Assembly: GCA_029009515.1 (NCBI GenBank)
Contig: JAQXJZ010000158.1
Coordinates: 1-58,320 of the forward strand
Direction of reading: 5' to 3'
DNA: 58,320 nt
Source: a bacterium
GTDB taxonomy: Bacteria > Bacillota > Clostridia > Christensenellales > Aristaeellaceae
This document shows, piece by piece, positions 19,355 to 28,317 of the stretch (positions are counted from its first letter, which is position 1; the number at the start of each line of letters is the position of its first letter). The notes under the pieces were generated by a model. That model had not been told where the DNA came from, searched no databases, and worked only from the letters and a program-made list of their open reading frames with translations. The translations under genes and the position numbers were made by a program.

Positions 19355-20458
19355 TTGTACACACATTCAGACATTCAAAAGGTACTGCGAATTATTTCCC
19401 AATCGTGGATCGCATCTGAACCGGCGCTGACAGAACTGGATGGCCATCTTGGAGACGGCGATCTGGGTCAGTCTCTGCTCAAGGGCGGTGAAGCCCTGAA
19501 CGAGGTATTGGATCACGCAGGCGGACAATCCATCTCGGAATGTTTGACCCTGTGTGCACAAGCGTTCAACCGTGCGGCTCCCTCTACCATGGGAACGCTG
19601 CTGAGCTTTTCGATGATGGATCTGGCAAATGCCTTCAAGGGCATGGACGCGCTGAGCGATCAGGACGTCATCGGCATTCCACGCCGTCTGGCACAGAGCA
19701 TTGAACGGCTCGGCAAGGCTCATCCCGGCGACAAAACCATTCTGGACGCCCTCTATCCCTGTGCTGATGCGATGGAAGCCAGCTTCGCTGCTGAACCTTC
19801 CCTGCGCAAAGCGCTTATCTGCGGCGCCAAAGCCGCCCGGGAAGGCGCTGAGAAAACCAAGGGCATGGAAGCGCGCATGGGTCGCGCTCGCTGGATGGGT
19901 TCGCGCAACGCGGAATATCCGGATCCCGGCTGTGTGATGCTTGCTGAAGTACTTGCTGCCTTGGAAAAAGCTGCAGCTCCAGGTCACATCGACAGTCTGG
20001 ATATCATGCAGCTCACCATCCTCGTACCCGATATAGAAGCGGCTGTCCGCAATGTGAGCGAGTTGTTCGGCATTGAAGCCCCCAATATCCGCCATCATTC
20101 CGGCCCGGACAAATGCGCCTTCTATTTCCGCGGCGAACGTTGTGAAGTCGGTGCAGCACGGCTGTGTACCTTCACATTTGGCCCTGTTGGGTTCGAATTT
20201 GTAGAAGTCTGCGATTCTCAGAATAATTCCTGGAAGGATTATCTGGATAAGTATGGCTATGGAGTGCACAATATCGGCTTCTATGTTAACGATCTTTCAG
20301 GCGCCTTAGGTGCATTGGAAGCCAAGGGAGCATTTCCCATTCATGAAGCTTATTTCCCCAACGAAAGTTATCGTGTCGTCGATTCTGAAAAACTGATCGG
20401 AACCCGTCTGAACATCAAGCACCGCGGGGAAGAAAACACCCGCATGATTCATCCATAA
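19355..20458 (+). CDS. DhaL-like kinase subunit fused to a VOC (glyoxalase-fold) domain
   Basis: Two-domain protein of 367 residues. Residues 1-205 are a DhaL domain with D29, D34 and D36 (LDGHLGDGDLG), NRAAPSTMGTL and GRARWMGSRN. Residues 215-355 are a VOC domain of two beta-alpha-beta modules: IMQLTILVPDIEAAV starts the first and VHNIGFYVNDLSGAL the second. At the four metal positions of glyoxalase I this protein shows Q219, E281 or E284, H305 and N353, so three resemble the eukaryotic-type Q/E/H/E set and the last is changed. Start is a TTG at 19355 with AAAGGAG upstream. No DhaK lies in this operon, so its DhaL half may pair with a DhaK from 5135 or 10473. I know of no described DhaL-VOC enzyme. 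Confidence 0.85.
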   Translation: MYTHSDIQKVLRIISQSWIASEPALTELDGHLGDGDLGQSLLKGGEALNEVLDHAGGQSISECLTLCAQAFNRAAPSTMGTLLSFSMMDLANAFKGMDALSDQDVIGIPRRLAQSIERLGKAHPGDKTILDALYPCADAMEASFAAEPSLRKALICGAKAAREGAEKTKGMEARMGRARWMGSRNAEYPDPGCVMLAEVLAALEKAAAPGHIDSLDIMQLTILVPDIEAAVRNVSELFGIEAPNIRHHSGPDKCAFYFRGERCEVGAARLCTFTFGPVGFEFVEVCDSQNNSWKDYLDKYGYGVHNIGFYVNDLSGALGALEAKGAFPIHEAYFPNESYRVVDSEKLIGTRLNIKHRGEENTRMIHP

Positions 20459-20479
20459 CCCCTTAAGCCAACCACTCCA

Positions 20480-20520
20480 CAAAACAGGAGCCGCTCCCTT
20501 CCGGGGCAGCTCCTGTTTTG
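20480..20520. terminator. Bidirectional terminator
   Basis: A 12-bp stem CAAAACAGGAGC (20480-20491) with its complement at 20509-20520 and a partly paired GC-rich interior, followed by TTG. It closes the DhaL-VOC operon and the convergent SIS gene. Confidence 0.85.
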
Positions 20521-20529
20521 TTGCTTTGA

Positions 20530-21261
20530 TTACAAATGCCGCACGCGCGCCTTGAACTTGTCAAGCATGCGCTTGTTGTAGGCGTCGCCCTCCGGGCAGT
20601 TGCCGCTGATGAACACGTCCGGCTCCCTGCCGCGCTCGCGCAGGATTTCGCAGGCGGTGAGCATGATGCTGTCGGCGATGAACAGCGAGGCCATGCTGGA
20701 CACCGGGCCGGCCTTGGTACCGTCCGAGCGCACGGTGATCACGGCGTCGCCGGCGGGCACGTGGTTGTTGATCACCAGGTCGCCCGTGTCATGCAGGTGG
20801 CGGCCGTCGGCGGTGCGGGGCTTGCGGTCGGCGTAGTTGAGGGAGGTGACGGCAATCACCTTCGCGCCTTTGGCACGGGCAGCGTCGGCCATTTCGATGG
20901 GGAAGGGGTTGAGGCCAGAGGTGGACACCACCAGCAGCACGTCGTTTTCGCCGATGGGATAGCGATCCATCACGTGGCTGGCGTAGCCGCTCATGCGCTC
21001 GATCTGCGAGGACTTCACCGCGCCCTCGTGCAGCATGGCGGACGTTTCAAAAATGGGCGCAACGGCCAGCAAGCCGCCTGCGCGGTAGAACAGCTCCTCC
21101 TCAATCATGTGGGAATGGCCGCAGCCAAATACGTAGAGCAGGCCGTCCTTCTCCAGCGCATCGGCCACATATTCGCCCGCCTTGCGGATGGCGCCGCTTT
21201 CCTGTTCAAAAATATCCGAAAGCAGCCTGGTGACAATCTGATAGTAGTTTTCTGCGTACAT
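20530..21261 (-). CDS. SIS-domain sugar-phosphate-binding protein (UPF0309-like)
   Basis: Protein of 243 residues with a sugar isomerase (SIS) fold. LYVFGCGHSHMIEEELFYRAGG (shortened: FGCGHSH at about 44-50) and VLLVVSTSGLNPFPIEMA are the phosphosugar-binding loops, with STSG in the usual place. The group (UPF0309) has no firmly assigned reaction; GmhA- and GlmS-like isomerases are relatives. ATG at 21261 follows GGGAGG. The gene stands alone between a terminator and the anti-sigma gene, near but convergent to the kinase operon, so a role in the same sugar route is possible but unproven. Confidence 0.85.
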   Translation of the reverse strand: MYAENYYQIVTRLLSDIFEQESGAIRKAGEYVADALEKDGLLYVFGCGHSHMIEEELFYRAGGLLAVAPIFETSAMLHEGAVKSSQIERMSGYASHVMDRYPIGENDVLLVVSTSGLNPFPIEMADAARAKGAKVIAVTSLNYADRKPRTADGRHLHDTGDLVINNHVPAGDAVITVRSDGTKAGPVSSMASLFIADSIMLTACEILRERGREPDVFISGNCPEGDAYNKRMLDKFKARVRHL

Positions 21262-21385
21262 GCTCTTGCCTCCCTGTGTGTTGCTTGCTCTCTCCGGTTA
21301 TGCTTTTCGCAGATCTGCTTCTCCTGCGCAAACACATCGTGGATGGTTTCCAGCTGCATGCGCAGCCGGCTTGTCATCGGTGGAT

Positions 21386-21414
21386 ATGATATCACGAATG
21401 GCGGCCGGCCACAA
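21386..21414 (-). promoter_or_regulatory. Candidate promoter for the SIS gene
   Basis: On the minus strand TTGTGG (21409-21414) and TATCAT (21386-21391) are 17 bases apart, just past the stop of the upstream anti-sigma gene. The remaining 120 bases to the SIS start show no other structure. Confidence 0.45.
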
Positions 21415-21418
21415 CCAT

Positions 21419-22564
21419 TCACCGCACCCGCACCCCATCCTCCATACGCGCCTGTCCGTTTTCCACCGGGGCAAGCCACAGCTCATCCGGCAGGTGCTCG
21501 ATGTGGGGATACAGGAACTCCGCCTGTTCGCGGCCCAGCATGCTCACGCCGTAGTGGCCGGGGAACAGCTCGTTTCCGTCCGCGTCCACCAGCGACAGGC
21601 TGTGCACCCAGCCGCCGTGCACGTCGGATGCATCGTACGGCCATGCCAGCGCGCCTTCGTCGTCGTACAGGCCTTCGCCGTGCTCGGCCTTGTAACGTTC
21701 CAGCGCGGCGGGATCGGGAGCGATGGCCAGCGTGAGGTAGGTCATCAGCGGGCTGAAGGCGGCCTCGCTCACGCGGAAGGTTCCAAGCTCGTTGGTGGTG
21801 GGAAGGTTGGGCGCTTCGGTCAGCACGCGGCTGAGCGTGTCGCCCGTGTTCAGGCGGAAGGTCACCAACCCCTGGTCGGGCTTTTTCATGCTGCCGTCGG
21901 CGTTGAACCACTCGGGGTGATCCTTGCGCGGGAAGTAGCGCGAGGTATCCGGCTTTGCGCCGATGGGCAGGGCGATTTCCACCTCACCGGAGAGTTTCAC
22001 ATTCCCCTCGTCCAGCCGCCAGTATTCCGTGTGGATCACCTCGCCCGGCGCGCCGCCGGTGAGCTCGCTGCCGGAGCCTGCGAACATGTCCATGTTCACG
22101 CCGTCAATCCAGAAGTTGTCCGTCCACCAGCCCACACCGCGATCGAACACCATGCTCTCGCACTCGTAGGGGTCCATCGGAGGATTCTCATCCGGCAGGC
22201 GGTAGCTGTACTGAATCAGCAGCATGCGCCCGTCGTATCCCGCCTCGCGGATGGTAACATCTACGCCGTTCACCGTTTCCTGATGGAGGCTGGCGGACAT
22301 GATTTCACCCGCGTTCACGGGGTTCTGACCCGTGAGGAAGCTGAGCACGTCAAAGGTGGTGAAGCGGTATACCGCATACGCCGCCGTGGCCAGCAGTAGG
22401 GCGATGGCCGCCGCCAGCGCCAGCGCGCGCCTCATGCGCACAACGGGCTGCGGGCGTTCCTCGCGCACAATGCGGGCAAGGGTTTCTTCCATGGCCTGAT
22501 GGAACTGCTCCGGCACCTCGGGTACAGATTGTTCCAGCATTCTGCAAATCTCGTGCTCGTTCAT
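21419..22564 (-). CDS. DUF4179 membrane protein, probable anti-sigma factor
   Basis: Single-pass membrane protein of 381 residues. Residues 1-40 are cytoplasmic and acidic (ICRMLEQSVPEVPEQFHQAM), a membrane segment lies at about 45-64 (ALALAAAIALLLATAAYAVY), and the rest is extracytoplasmic DUF4179, with VDVTIREAGYDGRMLLIQYSY as a typical block. The ATG at 22564 overlaps the stop of the ECF sigma gene (ATGA), so the pair is translationally coupled; this is the standard layout of a sigma factor and its anti-sigma. The open frame continues upstream to 22921, but that part overlaps the sigma gene in another frame and is rejected. Confidence 0.87.
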   Translation of the reverse strand: MNEHEICRMLEQSVPEVPEQFHQAMEETLARIVREERPQPVVRMRRALALAAAIALLLATAAYAVYRFTTFDVLSFLTGQNPVNAGEIMSASLHQETVNGVDVTIREAGYDGRMLLIQYSYRLPDENPPMDPYECESMVFDRGVGWWTDNFWIDGVNMDMFAGSGSELTGGAPGEVIHTEYWRLDEGNVKLSGEVEIALPIGAKPDTSRYFPRKDHPEWFNADGSMKKPDQGLVTFRLNTGDTLSRVLTEAPNLPTTNELGTFRVSEAAFSPLMTYLTLAIAPDPAALERYKAEHGEGLYDDEGALAWPYDASDVHGGWVHSLSLVDADGNELFPGHYGVSMLGREQAEFLYPHIEHLPDELWLAPVENGQARMEDGVRVR

Positions 22565-23046
22565 GTCCACTCCTCCTTTCTCTCCTGCGCGATGATTTCG
22601 CCCAGTTCCTTGCGCGCCCGCTTCATGCGCGATTTCACCGTGCCCGCGGGCGTGCGGGTTATGCGGGCGATTTCCTCCACCGTGCAGCCTTCCAGATAGT
22701 GCAGCACCATCACCAGCCGCAGTTCCGGCCGCAGGCAGCCCAGCGTGTCCAGCAGCGCCGATTCCTTCGGCTGCTCGGCCGCCAGCTCCCCGGCCTCTTC
22801 CAAAGGGAAAGCATTCTGCCTTTTGCGCCTGCGCAGCATGTCGTTGCACTGGTTGATGAGAATGCGCATCAGCCATGGCTTGAACTGCTCCGGATTGCGC
22901 AGCGATGCGCGCTTCTGCCACGCGCGCGTCAGCGCCTCCTGCACCGCGTCGGCGCAGTCCTCGGTGTTGCGCAACAGCGACCAGCTGATGTGGTACATCA
23001 GCCGTTCCAGCCGCATGGCCTCGGCCTGAAATGTCAGGGCGTCCAC
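22561..23046 (-). CDS. ECF-type RNA polymerase sigma factor
   Basis: Sigma-70 family factor of about 161 residues. Region 2 is seen in RNTEDCADAVQEALTRAWQK and FKPWLMRILINQCNDMLRRR; region 4 in LPELRLVMVLHYLEGCTVEEI-type text (RPELRLVMVLHYLEG) followed by IARITRTPAGTVKSRMKRAR. The frame is open to an ATG at 23142, but AAAGGAG sits correctly before the GTG at 23046 and the resulting length is normal for the family, so that start was chosen. It is coupled to the DUF4179 gene. No autoregulated promoter motif could be identified. Confidence 0.87.
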   Translation of the reverse strand: MDALTFQAEAMRLERLMYHISWSLLRNTEDCADAVQEALTRAWQKRASLRNPEQFKPWLMRILINQCNDMLRRRKRQNAFPLEEAGELAAEQPKESALLDTLGCLRPELRLVMVLHYLEGCTVEEIARITRTPAGTVKSRMKRARKELGEIIAQERKEEWT

Positions 23047-23120
23047 CTGTTCCTCGCTCCTTTCGGATGACTTTTGTCTATCAGGACGCTTGAAGGATGG
23101 GTTTTGGATGACAGAAATGA

Positions 23121-23150
23121 AAAAAAGACGGCCCCCGTGCATGGGGGCCG
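23121..23150 (-). terminator. Terminator of the glutamine synthetase gene
   Basis: An 8-bp GC stem (23129-23136 with 23143-23150) followed on the minus strand by TCTTTTTT. It lies 14 bases after the glnA stop. Confidence 0.88.
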
Positions 23151-23163
23151 CAGAAAAACGGGG

Positions 23164-25251
23164 TCAGATGCTGGTCAGCAGCTCCTGATAGGTGGGCAGG
23201 GGCCAGTGCTTTTCGCCCACCAGCGGCTCCAGCGCATCGGCGGATGCACGCACAGCGTTCATGGCGGGCACCACGCAATCGCGGGTGTACTGGGCCTGGG
23301 CGATCATGGGCTGGGTGGTGTCCATGTCCTGCAACGCCTTGTGCAGCGCCTCGATGGCGTTGTACAGCTCGCTGGTGTGGATGCTCAGGCGCTTGAGCAG
23401 CGGCTCCTCGGCTGCGGCCAGATCCGGCATCACCGCGCGCTTGGCCTGCAGGGCCGAGGCTACCTCGCCGCTGTAGGCGATGGCGGCGGGCAGGATCATG
23501 CGGCGGGCCACGTCGATGGTGGAGAGCGCCTCGATGTCGATGATCTTGATGTAGTTCTCGATCTTCACTTCGCAGCGGCTTTCCACTTCCAGACGGCTGT
23601 ACACCTTCTGGCGCTCAAACAGGGCGATGTTCTTGTCGTCGGTGTAGTGCGGCAGGGCGTCCACCGTGGTGCGCAGGTTGGACAGCCCGCGGCGCTCGGC
23701 CTCCTCCACCCACGCCTGGTCGTAGCCGTTGCCGTTGAAGATGATGCGCTTGTGCGCACGCAGCGTGCGGCGGATGAGCGCATCCACGGCGGTGGTGAAG
23801 TCCTGCGCCTTTTCCAGCTCGTCGGCCATGTGCATGAGCACGTCGGCGATGGCAGTGTTGAGCACCACGTTGGGGCCGGAGATGGACTGCGAGGAGCCCA
23901 GGGAGCGGAACTCGAACTTGTTGCCGGTAAAGGCAAAGGGCGAGGTGCGGTTGCGGTCGGTGGAGTCCTTGGGGAACTTGGGCAGGATGTGCACGCCCAG
24001 CCTCATCTGGCTGGGTTCGTGGCCGGCGTAGCGGCTTTCGGACACGATGGATTCAATCACGCCGTTGAGCTCATCGCCCAGGAAGATGGACATGATGGCA
24101 GGCGGGGCTTCCGCCGCGCCCAGACGGTGATCGTTGCCGGCAGAGGCCACGGTGACGCGCAAAAGCTCCTGATACTCATCCACCGCAGCGATGACCGCCG
24201 TGAGGAAGAGCAGGAACTGCGCGTTCTCGCTGGGCGTATCGCCGGGGTTGAGCAGGTTCACGCCGCTGTCGGTGGCGATGGAGTAGTTGTTGTGCTTGCC
24301 GCTGCCGTTGACGCCGCCGAAGGGTTTTTCGTGCAGCAGGCACACCATGCCGTGGCGGTCGGCCACCTTCTTCATGATGTCCATGGTCAGCTGGTTGTGG
24401 TCGGCGGCGATGTTGACGGTGGTAAAGATGGGGGCCATCTCGTGCTGGGCGGGCGCGGCCTCGTTGTGCTCGGTCTTGGCCAGAATGCCCAGCTTCCACA
24501 GCTCCGTGTTCAGCTCCTTCATGAAGGCCTGCACGCGGGGCTTGATGACGCCGAAGAAATGGTCGTCCAGCTCCTGACCCTTGGGCGGCCTGGCGCCAAA
24601 GAGGGTGCGGCCGGTGACCATCAGGTCGGGACGGCGGCGGTACACTTCCTTATCGATGAGGAAGTACTCCTGCTCCGCGCCCACGGTAGGCACCACGCGC
24701 ACCACGCGGTCGTTGCCAAAGAGCCTGAGAATGCGCAGCGCCTGCTTGTTGAGCGCCTGCATGGAGCGCAGAAGGGGCGTTTTCTTGTCCAGCGCCTGAC
24801 CGCCGTAGGAGCAGTAGGCCGTGGGGATGCACAGCGTGCCTTCCTTGATGAAGGCGAAGCTGGAGGGATCCCACGCGGTGTAGCCGCGCGCTTCAAACGT
24901 GGCGCGCAGGCCGCCGGACGGGAAGGAGGATGCGTCGGTCTCGCCGCGCACAAGCTCCTTGCCGGAGAACTCCAAAAGCACCTTGCCATCCGCCTTGGGG
25001 CTGATGAAGGCGTCGTGCTTTTCGGCGGTTACGCCGTTCATGGGCTGGAACCAGTGGGTGTAATGCGTCGCGCCCATTTCCAGCGCCCAGTCCTTCATGG
25101 CGTTGGCCACCACGCCTGCAATGGCAGGATCCAGCGACCGGCCTTCCTCGGTGGTGCGCTTGAGGGCTCTGTAGGTTTCCTTGGGCAGGCGGCGCTGCAT
25201 CATCGCGTCGTCAAAGACATATGCGCCAAAGATTTCATCAGGATTGGGCAT
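23164..25251 (-). CDS. glnN: Glutamine synthetase, type III
   Basis: Makes glutamine from glutamate, ammonia and ATP in the cytosol; about 695 residues, as expected for the large type III enzymes. [38 protein letters not shown] and the C-terminal all-alpha region ([18 protein letters not shown]) identify the family. Two starts are possible. The ATG at 25269 has no ribosome site, whereas the in-frame ATG at 25251 has GGGAG eleven bases upstream, so 25251 was preferred. The gene follows a secreted protein gene by about 24 bases and may be co-transcribed with it, and it has its own terminator. No GlnR-like operator was seen. Confidence 0.95.
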   Translation of the reverse strand: MPNPDEIFGAYVFDDAMMQRRLPKETYRALKRTTEEGRSLDPAIAGVVANAMKDWALEMGATHYTHWFQPMNGVTAEKHDAFISPKADGKVLLEFSGKELVRGETDASSFPSGGLRATFEARGYTAWDPSSFAFIKEGTLCIPTAYCSYGGQALDKKTPLLRSMQALNKQALRILRLFGNDRVVRVVPTVGAEQEYFLIDKEVYRRRPDLMVTGRTLFGARPPKGQELDDHFFGVIKPRVQAFMKELNTELWKLGILAKTEHNEAAPAQHEMAPIFTTVNIAADHNQLTMDIMKKVADRHGMVCLLHEKPFGGVNGSGKHNNYSIATDSGVNLLNPGDTPSENAQFLLFLTAVIAAVDEYQELLRVTVASAGNDHRLGAAEAPPAIMSIFLGDELNGVIESIVSESRYAGHEPSQMRLGVHILPKFPKDSTDRNRTSPFAFTGNKFEFRSLGSSQSISGPNVVLNTAIADVLMHMADELEKAQDFTTAVDALIRRTLRAHKRIIFNGNGYDQAWVEEAERRGLSNLRTTVDALPHYTDDKNIALFERQKVYSRLEVESRCEVKIENYIKIIDIEALSTIDVARRMILPAAIAYSGEVASALQAKRAVMPDLAAAEEPLLKRLSIHTSELYNAIEALHKALQDMDTTQPMIAQAQYTRDCVVPAMNAVRASADALEPLVGEKHWPLPTYQELLTSI

Positions 25252-25275
25252 GAAGGTTTCATCTCCCATAATCGA

Positions 25276-26721
25276 TTATTCGGCCGTTTCGGCGGGCTGC
25301 TGCGGAATGCTGAGGAACGGGGCGGTGAGCGCGGCAAAGCGCACAGCCGTGCCGGGCAGGATGGACAGGAGATCCGCCTCGGTCAGGTCGCTGACATCGG
25401 TGCGTCCGCCGCTGAGGGGTTCGGGCTCCCACTTCTTGCGGGTGGAGCCGTTGAAGTGCAGCTTCACCGTGGAATCATCATCCTGCACGGAAAGGGTGAT
25501 ATCCGTCTCGGTGGGCGCGGATTTGAGCTCGCGGCTCATAAAGCGGCTCACCAGCACAAGCTGTGTTTCGCTCTCGCTCTCCTGCGGGCGCAGGGTGAGG
25601 TCGATATCGTAGCCGTACACGTCGCGGCTTTCATCGTCGCGGTTCAGGCTTTCCTCCTGCTTGAGGGTGAAGGCCACGGCCTTCCCGTCCGCGGTGAAGG
25701 TGCCCTGCATCACGTTCACGCCCGTCATGGAGCTGTACGCCTGATACAGAAGCGCAAAGACGTGATCCGCCGTTTCAAAGCGCAGCGCGCGGTTGTCCGG
25801 CAGGTCGCCTTCGCCCTGCGTGCGCTCGTAGGAGAGGGTGCTCTCGCCGCTGTGCGCATCGTACAGCGGCAGGGACAAGCGGGTTTCCAGCACGTCACCC
25901 TTGATGCTCACGGTGCGGGAAAGGGTGATGCAGCCGGTGAGGGGCAGTTCCTCGATGACGCCGAAGTACCAGTTCTGCAAAGCGGGGTTGAAGTAGTACC
26001 GTCCCGTCTCGCCGCCGAATGCATCGTAGAGCGCCATGAGCAGCTCTTCATCCGCCAGCACGTCCAGCACCAGCTGCTTCATCTGCGCCTTGATGGCGGC
26101 GGAAGGAATGGTGTAGCGCGACTGCATGGTGGTTACGCCGTCGGCAGTTTTGTCCAGCAGCGCTTCCTCGCGGTAGCCCTCCATCCACACGTCGATGCGG
26201 GTGGTATAGCTTTCCAGCGCGTCGGACAGATCGCTGTCCTCCTGGCAAAGGGGCAGAAGCATGAGCGCGGTCTGGACAATCTGCGCAGCGCCGGTGTGCG
26301 CAAGCGCGCCGTCCTTGAGCGCATCCAGCTGGCTTTGGGCAGGCGAGGCTTCCTTGCCGGGCGCGTACACATACCAGTCGGGGCTGATGACGTCCGCCTG
26401 GAAGCTCAGCGCGCCGTCCTTGATTTGCGCATAGACCGCGCTCAGAGCGTTTTCGCCGTCCATGAGGGTCACATCCAAGCGGTGCTCGGCCGTTTTTTCC
26501 GCCGTTTCACGCACGTAGATGTAATCCGCATCCAGCACGATGGGTTTCACGGTGGATGCGCCCGTTTCGGACTGCACGTCCACCGTCAGCGTTCCGCTGA
26601 AGCCGCTGCCGGCCCACAGCTGTTTGACCAGCTTTTCAGCCACGGTATAGTCCTCGGCCGCCTGTGCCATCAGGGGGCACAGCAGGCACAGCACCAGCAG
26701 GAGCGATGCAAGGCGTTTCAT
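25276..26721 (-). CDS. Secreted protein of unknown function
   Basis: Protein of 481 residues with a clear signal peptide (MKRLASLLLVLCLLCPLMAQ, cut after AQA). The cysteines in the signal are not in a good lipobox. No domain is recognised. The body is mostly beta-rich and repeats short motifs such as TLSYERTQGEG. The upstream secreted protein has SASYERQTGEG in a matching place, and both have helical SRY/SRI plus Q-L-rich segments, so the two may be distant paralogues. The ATG at 26721 follows AAGGAGG. Four genes (dus, this pair, glnN) run head to tail, but a functional tie to glutamine synthetase is not evident. Confidence 0.75.
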   Translation of the reverse strand: MKRLASLLLVLCLLCPLMAQAAEDYTVAEKLVKQLWAGSGFSGTLTVDVQSETGASTVKPIVLDADYIYVRETAEKTAEHRLDVTLMDGENALSAVYAQIKDGALSFQADVISPDWYVYAPGKEASPAQSQLDALKDGALAHTGAAQIVQTALMLLPLCQEDSDLSDALESYTTRIDVWMEGYREEALLDKTADGVTTMQSRYTIPSAAIKAQMKQLVLDVLADEELLMALYDAFGGETGRYYFNPALQNWYFGVIEELPLTGCITLSRTVSIKGDVLETRLSLPLYDAHSGESTLSYERTQGEGDLPDNRALRFETADHVFALLYQAYSSMTGVNVMQGTFTADGKAVAFTLKQEESLNRDDESRDVYGYDIDLTLRPQESESETQLVLVSRFMSRELKSAPTETDITLSVQDDDSTVKLHFNGSTRKKWEPEPLSGGRTDVSDLTEADLLSILPGTAVRFAALTAPFLSIPQQPAETAE

Positions 26722-26748
26722 ACGGAAAACCTCCTTACTTTACGGGGT

Positions 26749-28317
26749 TTACAGACCTTCGACCAGCTTGAGCAGCGCGTCGAAGTCGCTTGCGGACAGG
26801 CTGTCCTGCAGAAGCACGCTGTCTTCCCTGGGCAGCCTGGCGATGGCGATGATCAGCTTGCCGGCCAGGTTCTGAGCAAGCTCATCCATCAGCGCGGCGG
26901 ATTCCTCCACCGTCAGGTGATCCATGTCCACCACGGTTTGCTGTCCGGGCGCGGTGTGGCTTTCGTATCCGGCCGGAGGCTTGCCCACCAGATAATCATC
27001 GGGATCGTCCTGCGCGGGTACGTCCATGTTCTGCATCAGGCTGCTCTGGGGCTGATCGCCGTCGTCGATGACGATGAAGAGCATGCCGGTGTCCGCCGCC
27101 TCGGCAAAACGCTCGGCGGGCTCCTCGTCAAAGGTGATCACCGCGCTCATCTCGACGGTCTTGCCGCCCTTTTTGCGCTCGATTTCCACCTTGCCGCTCA
27201 TCACGCCGCTGCCTTCGCTGGACAGGAGGGTGAGGCTGGGCGAAATGGCAGTGGTCACGGTGGAGGCGCTGTCGCCTTTGACGGTGCGCACGGTGGTGGT
27301 CACACTGCCATTCAGGCTGCGCTCGCTGCCGTTTTCCGCGCCGGTCAGGTCATGGGTGATGGTGGTGGTCACGCTTTCGCCGGTTTCGGGGCTGCGGATC
27401 AGGCACTTGCTTTCGCCCTCCAGCTTTACGCCCTCGCCGGTCTGGCGCTCATAGCTGGCGCTGATTTCGCGGTCGTCCTTAGCGCCCTTGGAGCGGTTCA
27501 TTTCAAACTTGTAGGTGTCCACGCGCACGCCGTCCTGCTTGTCGGCAAAGGCCCACTGGTAGCTCAGCGTGCGGTAGCCGCCGTCGGCAAAGGTCACGCC
27601 GCCCTTGATGTACACGGCCAGGTCCTCGCCGCCCTCCTCCGTCTGATACAGGCCCACGATGAAGCCCTTGGAGAAGGTCATGTTCTGAAGCTCCTTGCGG
27701 TAGGCTTCGTCCATGCCGCAGCCCAGCACCTGCGCGATGAGGGGTGCAAGCTCCTTGCCCTGCTCGGGGGTGAGGCGGGCGATGCGGCTCCACTTGGAGG
27801 TGCCCACGCCGCTGATTTTGTAGTTGGCTGCCTTCTGCTCGGCATAGGGCAGGATGGCGTCGGTGAGCTGCTGGTAGCAGCTTTGTGCCTCCGCCACAGC
27901 CCTGAAGAAATCGAAGGGCTCTTCCGTCTTTCCCAGACCCAGCTTATCCATCACGGAGCCGGAGCTGGTCAGCGTGCGGTTGGGGAGCAGCGGGGTGACG
28001 AGGGTGCTGCCTTCGTCCGTCACGGTTTCGGTGAGCGACACAACGGGGTCGCCCGCCACGCAGATATCCATCTCTGTGGTGCCGCCCGTCACCTGCGCCG
28101 CCACGCTCACATGGCGCAGCGCGGTGTTGAACAGCGCCACGGTTTCGTCGCCGTAGGGCACCAGCGCATCCAGCTGGGCGGAGAGCGCAAAGCGCACGTC
28201 GGCGTTTTCATCCCAGAAGGCGCTGAACGCCGCATCCAGCGGCGCGGCCAGCGCCGGGGCTGCAGCGAGCATGCAGGCCGTCAACACAGCCAGCATGCGC
28301 AAAAGAAAGGTTTTCAT
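26749..28317 (-). CDS. Secreted protein of unknown function
   Basis: Protein of 522 residues beginning MKTFLLRMLAVLTACMLAAA, a signal peptide cut after ALA. No known domain; the middle is beta-rich with many TTT/VTTT runs (GESVTTTITHDLTG, LNGSVTTTVRTVKG), and the C-terminal 50 residues are helical (LMDELAQNLAGKLIIAIARL). The start ATG at 28317 overlaps the stop of the tRNA-dihydrouridine synthase gene (ATGA). The frame is open far upstream, but that part lies within dus in another frame. It resembles the next gene in size and in the YERQTGEG motif. A cell-surface role is inferred only from the signal peptide. Confidence 0.75.
   Translation of the reverse strand: MKTFLLRMLAVLTACMLAAAPALAAPLDAAFSAFWDENADVRFALSAQLDALVPYGDETVALFNTALRHVSVAAQVTGGTTEMDICVAGDPVVSLTETVTDEGSTLVTPLLPNRTLTSSGSVMDKLGLGKTEEPFDFFRAVAEAQSCYQQLTDAILPYAEQKAANYKISGVGTSKWSRIARLTPEQGKELAPLIAQVLGCGMDEAYRKELQNMTFSKGFIVGLYQTEEGGEDLAVYIKGGVTFADGGYRTLSYQWAFADKQDGVRVDTYKFEMNRSKGAKDDREISASYERQTGEGVKLEGESKCLIRSPETGESVTTTITHDLTGAENGSERSLNGSVTTTVRTVKGDSASTVTTAISPSLTLLSSEGSGVMSGKVEIERKKGGKTVEMSAVITFDEEPAERFAEAADTGMLFIVIDDGDQPQSSLMQNMDVPAQDDPDDYLVGKPPAGYESHTAPGQQTVVDMDHLTVEESAALMDELAQNLAGKLIIAIARLPREDSVLLQDSLSASDFDALLKLVEGL

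Noticed and set aside
22565-22921. N-terminal extension of the DUF4179 protein
   Set aside because: It overlaps the ECF sigma gene in another frame; a ribosome site and ATGA overlap support the start at 22564.
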